Below, in pieces: positions 61,608 to 64,000 of a stretch of DNA of 64,000 nt. A program made the translations under genes and the position numbers. Position 1 is the first letter of the stretch. Every line of letters begins with the position of its first letter. Below the pieces are notes generated by a model. It worked only from the letters and a program-made list of their open reading frames with translations. It was not told where the DNA came from and ran no database searches. Source of the stretch: Auraticoccus cholistanensis (GTDB taxonomy: Bacteria; Actinomycetota; Actinomycetes; Propionibacteriales; Propionibacteriaceae); contig NZ_WPCU01000004.1 of assembly GCF_009742705.1 (NCBI RefSeq), forward strand, positions 697,726-761,725. Direction: 5' to 3'.

Positions 61608-61803
61608 GCCGAAGACCGCTGGTTGATCGGGTGACCGATCCGAAGTTCTCAGCAGAGATGCCCGCGCAGGAACCGTGTTGGAGGAGGCCTGGCCTCCTCG
61701 AGCCCCGTGCCTGCGTGCCGGGGCTTTTTCCGTTCCCGGGGGTCGTCGGTCCGGCACGGCCGCGCGCCGCGCCGGTCGAACACCAGACGTGGGAAGGAGA
61801 CCC
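61608..61803 (+). promoter_or_regulatory. L10-type ribosomal protein leader of rplJ-rplL
   Basis: A ~195-nt untranslated leader follows the promoter. It includes GGTTGATCGG/CCGATC-type pairing around 61620-61642, a GAGGAGGCC-T-GGCCTCCTC hairpin at 61681-61699 and an intrinsic terminator-like hairpin at 61701-61729. This matches the plan of L10 leaders, in which the L10(L12)4 complex binds its own mRNA to lower expression. Assignment to the leader family is by position and structure only. Confidence 0.7.
61701..61729 (+). terminator. Attenuator hairpin in the rplJ leader
   Basis: AGCCCCG and CGGGGCT form a 7-bp stem with an 11-nt loop, followed by five T residues. It is one of very few U-tract terminators in this high-GC window and lies ahead of the coding region, so it should act as an attenuator. 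Confidence 0.75.
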
Positions 61804-62454
61804 ATGGCGAGGCCAGACAAGGCAGCCAGCGTGGCCGAGCTGACGGAGGAGTTCCGCAGCTCCCAGGCCACCGTGCTGACCGAGTACCGCGGACTCTCCG
61901 TGGCGGCGCTCAAGGAGCTGCGCCGCTCGCTCGGAGACGAAGCCAGCTACGCCGTGACGAAGAACACGCTGACCCAGATCGCGGCCCGGGAGGCCGGCAT
62001 CGAGGGGCTCGACGAGCTGCTCGTCGGTCCCACCGCGATCGCCTTCATCAAGGGTGACGTCGTCAACGTCGCCAAGGGTCTGCGTGACTTCGCCCGGGCG
62101 AACCCGCTCCTGGTCATCAAGGGTGGTGTCATGGAGGGCCGTGCCCTCGACGCCGACCAGGTCAGGAAGCTGGCCGATCTGGAGTCGCGCGAGGTCCTCC
62201 TCGCCAAGCTCGCCGGCGCCATGCAGGGCACCCTGCAGAACGCCGTGTCCCTCTTCGCCGCCCCGCTCTCCCAGGCCGCCCGCGTCCTGGGTGCGCTCCA
62301 GACGGCCGCGGAGGCAGACCCCTCGCTCATCGCCGGAGCCGGCGCTGGGCAGACCCAGGAGCCCGAGAACGACGCAGCGCCTGCTGCCGACACCGACGCA
62401 GCACCTGCTGCCGAGGCCGAGACCGACGCAGCCGCCGCTGCGCAGGACCAGTGA
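61804..62454 (+). CDS. rplJ: 50S ribosomal protein L10
   Basis: A 216-residue L10: [48 protein letters not shown] and the L12-binding C-terminal helix region. The last ~40 residues are an Ala/Asp-rich tail with repeated DAAPAA units, longer than usual. ATG 61804 follows GGAAGGAGA. Confidence 0.97.
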   Translation: MARPDKAASVAELTEEFRSSQATVLTEYRGLSVAALKELRRSLGDEASYAVTKNTLTQIAAREAGIEGLDELLVGPTAIAFIKGDVVNVAKGLRDFARANPLLVIKGGVMEGRALDADQVRKLADLESREVLLAKLAGAMQGTLQNAVSLFAAPLSQAARVLGALQTAAEADPSLIAGAGAGQTQEPENDAAPAADTDAAPAAEAETDAAAAAQDQ

Positions 62455-62468
62455 GAAAGGACGCCACC

Positions 62469-62861
62469 ATGGCAAAGCTCAGCAACGAGGAGCTCCTTGA
62501 CGCCTTCAAGGAGATGACCCTGATCGAGCTCAGCGAGTTCGTGAAGACCTTCGAGGACGCCTTCGGCGTCACCGCCGCCGCCCCGGTGGCCGTGGCCGCC
62601 GCCCCCGCCGCCGGTGGTGCCGGTGGCGACGCCCCGGCCGAGGAGGAGAGCGACGAGGTCGACGTCATCCTCGAGTCCGCCGGCGACAAGAAGATCCAGG
62701 TCATCAAGGAGGTGCGCGCCCTCACCAGCCTCGGTCTCAAGGAGGCCAAGGACCTGGTGGAGTCCGCCCCCAAGGCGATCCTGGAGAAGGTCAAGAAGGA
62801 CGACGCCAACAAGGCCAAGGAGCAGCTCGAGGCTGCCGGCGCCAGCGTCACCCTGAAGTGA
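62469..62861 (+). CDS. rplL: 50S ribosomal protein L7/L12
   Basis: A 130-residue L7/L12: the N-terminal dimerisation segment [20 protein letters not shown], an Ala/Gly-rich hinge (residues ~38-55) and the C-terminal domain with [20 protein letters not shown] and [14 protein letters not shown] 62469 follows GAAAGGA. Confidence 0.98.
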   Translation: MAKLSNEELLDAFKEMTLIELSEFVKTFEDAFGVTAAAPVAVAAAPAAGGAGGDAPAEEESDEVDVILESAGDKKIQVIKEVRALTSLGLKEAKDLVESAPKAILEKVKKDDANKAKEQLEAAGASVTLK

Positions 62862-62911
62862 CCTCCCCGCTCACCGGAGCACCCCGCTCCTGACCCGGTC
62901 AGGACGACAGA

Positions 62912-62941
62912 CGGCCCCGCACCCACCAGGGTGCGGGGCCG
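62912..62941 (+). terminator. Terminator hairpin after rplL
   Basis: CGGCCCCGCACCC and GGGTGCGGGGCCG form a perfect 13-bp stem with loop ACCA, followed by TGCTGTGTTTC. It ends the rplJ-rplL unit. Confidence 0.85.
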
Positions 62942-63008
62942 TGCTGTGTTTCGGGGGTGGGCCGACAGGCAGGCACGCGGCGGGACCGGCCGAGGGTCCC
63001 GCGTCAGG

Positions 63009-63254
63009 TCAGAGGGAGTCGGCCTTGGGGGCGACCGGCTTGTACCAGATGCCGCCGCCGGCCGACTCGAGGGAGCGGCTGCTGGCCTTGTACCAGATGC
63101 CGCCACCGGCGGAGTCGACGGAGGAGCTGCTGGGCTTGTACCAGATCCCACCGCCGGCCTGGTCGTCGACGAGTGCTCCGCTGGCGGCGCCGCCGAGGAG
63201 CAGGGCGGCGGCGGCGACGGCGGAGGTGAGGATCTTCTTGGCAGAGATGTTCAT
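63009..63254 (-). CDS. Small secreted protein with three GGGIWYK repeats (unknown)
   Basis: An 81-residue protein. Residues 1-27 look like a signal peptide (MNISAKKILTSAVAAAALLL then GGAASGA). The remainder is almost entirely three copies of a 16-residue unit with core AGGGIWYK at positions 33-40, 49-56 and 65-72, separated by Ser-rich, acidic-ended linkers; residue 41 is Pro, 57 Ala and 73 Pro. The DNA repeats every 48 bp. No known domain is recognised. It is divergent from the XRE-family regulator gene. The multi-copy core after a signal peptide resembles peptide-pheromone precursors. A surface or structural role is an alternative. Confidence 0.75.
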   Translation of the reverse strand: MNISAKKILTSAVAAAALLLGGAASGALVDDQAGGGIWYKPSSSSVDSAGGGIWYKASSRSLESAGGGIWYKPVAPKADSL

Positions 63255-63427
63255 GTGTCTGTCCTGTTCGGTCGTGTCTTCTGGTGCCAGGCGACTCGTC
63301 TGGCACCGGGGCGGCACGGCTGCTCGGCCGGTTCGTGCACTCCGGGCTGGGTGCCCGGCTGGCGGGTCCCGACCGGGACTCCCGCAGCCGCGGTCAGCTC
63401 CCCTCGGCCTTCCGTTGCGGGACGTCC

Positions 63428-63476
63428 CTTGACCTGGCACGCGTCAAGCGCTTGACTCGTGGTCAGGTTTGTCAAG
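63428..63476. promoter_or_regulatory. Cluster of CTTGAC/GTCAAG half-sites between the repeat protein and regulator genes
   Basis: Half-sites alternate: CTTGAC 63428, GTCAAG 63443, CTTGAC 63451 and GTCAAG 63471. The middle two form the perfect 14-bp palindrome GTCAAGCGCTTGAC (63443-63456). A second inverted pair, TCGTGGT (63457-63463) and ACCACGA (63480-63486), flanks the last half-site. The region is conspicuously less GC-rich than its surroundings. It is a plausible operator region for the divergent XRE regulator; some half-sites may also act as -35 boxes. Confidence 0.6.
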
Positions 63477-63563
63477 TCCACCACGACAAGCCTGTGACAA
63501 ATCTTCACGATGCGCAAGGTCGGCTCACAGATTTCGGGTCGCGGCGTCCACGGAGGAGGAGCG

Positions 63564-64000
63564 ATGACCGACACGGTCGAGGTGACCCAGGAGGACCGTC
63601 TGATCGGCGAGCGGCTGCGGCGCCTGCGGCGCGAGCGGCAGCTGTCGCAGGCCGACCTCGGCGGCGACCGGTTCAGCGGCAGCTACGTCTCCCACGTCGA
63701 GAAGGGCCGGCGCCGGCTGAGCCCCGAGCTGGTGCAGTACTTCGCCTCCCGGCTGGGGGTGAGCCCGGAGCAGATCACCAGCGACGAGCCCGTGGTCGCC
63801 GGGGCGGGGGAGGTCGAGCGGGTCACCGCCTACCACGAGATCCAGCGCGCCCACGCCGAGCACCGGTTCGCCTGGGCGGCCCGCACCGCGGAGGCCGCCG
63901 CCCGTGAGGCCGCCACCCGCGGCGAGCTCGCCGACGCCTGGTCGCTGTCGATGATGCGGGCCCGGGCGCTGTTCGAGGGCGACGAGAGCGAGCAGGCGGC
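63564..64000 (+). CDS. XRE-family HTH regulator with helical C-terminal region, cut by window edge
   Basis: At least 145 residues are visible and the frame is open at the right edge. Residues ~10-70 form an XRE helix-turn-helix (LIGERLRRLRRERQLSQADL, then FSGSYVSHVEKGRRRLSP, then LVQYFASRLGVSPEQI). From about residue 85 the sequence is alpha-helical with TPR-like spacing (HEIQRAHAEHRFAWAARTAE, AATRGELADAWSLSMMRARAL). HTH plus TPR is the plan of peptide-responsive RRNPP-type regulators. ATG 63564 has GGAGGAGG upstream. Whether TPRs continue cannot be seen. Confidence 0.82.
   Translation, partial: MTDTVEVTQEDRLIGERLRRLRRERQLSQADLGGDRFSGSYVSHVEKGRRRLSPELVQYFASRLGVSPEQITSDEPVVAGAGEVERVTAYHEIQRAHAEHRFAWAARTAEAAAREAATRGELADAWSLSMMRARALFEGDESEQA

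Noticed and set aside
63030..63160. 48-bp DNA repeats as a CRISPR-like or non-coding VNTR
   Set aside because: The repeat preserves frame exactly (16 codons), conservation is strongest at the protein core, and the ORF has a signal peptide, so a repeated protein motif is the better explanation.

Overview
This is a very GC-rich chromosomal window from an actinobacterium. Gene content and order suggest the Propionibacteriales/Propionibacteriaceae neighbourhood, but the genus cannot be settled from this sequence. Indicators are frequent GTG starts, TANNNT-type -10 boxes placed directly on start codons (leaderless genes), a complete nuoA-N operon flanked by menaquinone genes, and the actinobacterial block rpmG - hadA/hadB - tRNA-Trp - secE - nusG - rplK - rplA - rplJ - rplL.

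Layout. 1-7700: a RecB/RNase H-like nuclease (cut by the left edge) coupled to menG on the minus strand; a two-gene ABC exporter; a frameshifted VOC gene; an AlkD-like protein overlapping the isochorismate synthase gene menF. 7911-26874: a geranylgeranyl-reductase-type flavoprotein, nuoA-N in one direction with most genes joined by 1-4 nt start/stop overlaps, then a polyprenyl diphosphate synthase. Two tandem 34-codon micro-ORFs lie between nuoD and nuoE. This block pairs menaquinone synthesis and tailoring with the enzyme that reduces menaquinone. 26891-31088: amidase, small membrane protein, RecQ. 31111-40457 (minus): hemerythrin-like protein, M13 peptidase, then a sugar catabolic locus (ROK regulator, binding protein, two permeases, GH36 alpha-galactosidase) with the same operator upstream of both the transporter and the alpha-galactosidase. 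40568-51553: SMP-30 lactonase, KorAB, a polyprenyl-phosphomannose-type mannosyltransferase, two small membrane proteins, a 3-hydroxyisobutyryl-CoA hydrolase, a MazG-like protein, exonuclease III, a hydroxyurea/aminoglycoside-type kinase and YajQ. 51718-62941: tRNA-Tyr, -Thr, -Met, rpmG, two MaoC dehydratase subunits, murB, treZ, a class Ic aminotransferase, tRNA-Trp, secE-nusG-rplK-rplA, an NlpC/P60 hydrolase, and rplJ-rplL behind an L10-type leader with an attenuator. 63009-64000: a small secreted protein with three GGGIWYK repeats, divergent from an XRE-family regulator gene that runs off the right edge.

Items most worth following: (i) the GGGIWYK repeat protein and divergent XRE regulator, with palindromic half-sites between them, which resembles a peptide-signalling pair; (ii) a three-copy intergenic element with ~82-nt inverted arms at 5014, 28927 and 47507; (iii) the duplicated, translationally coupled micro-ORFs inside the nuo operon.
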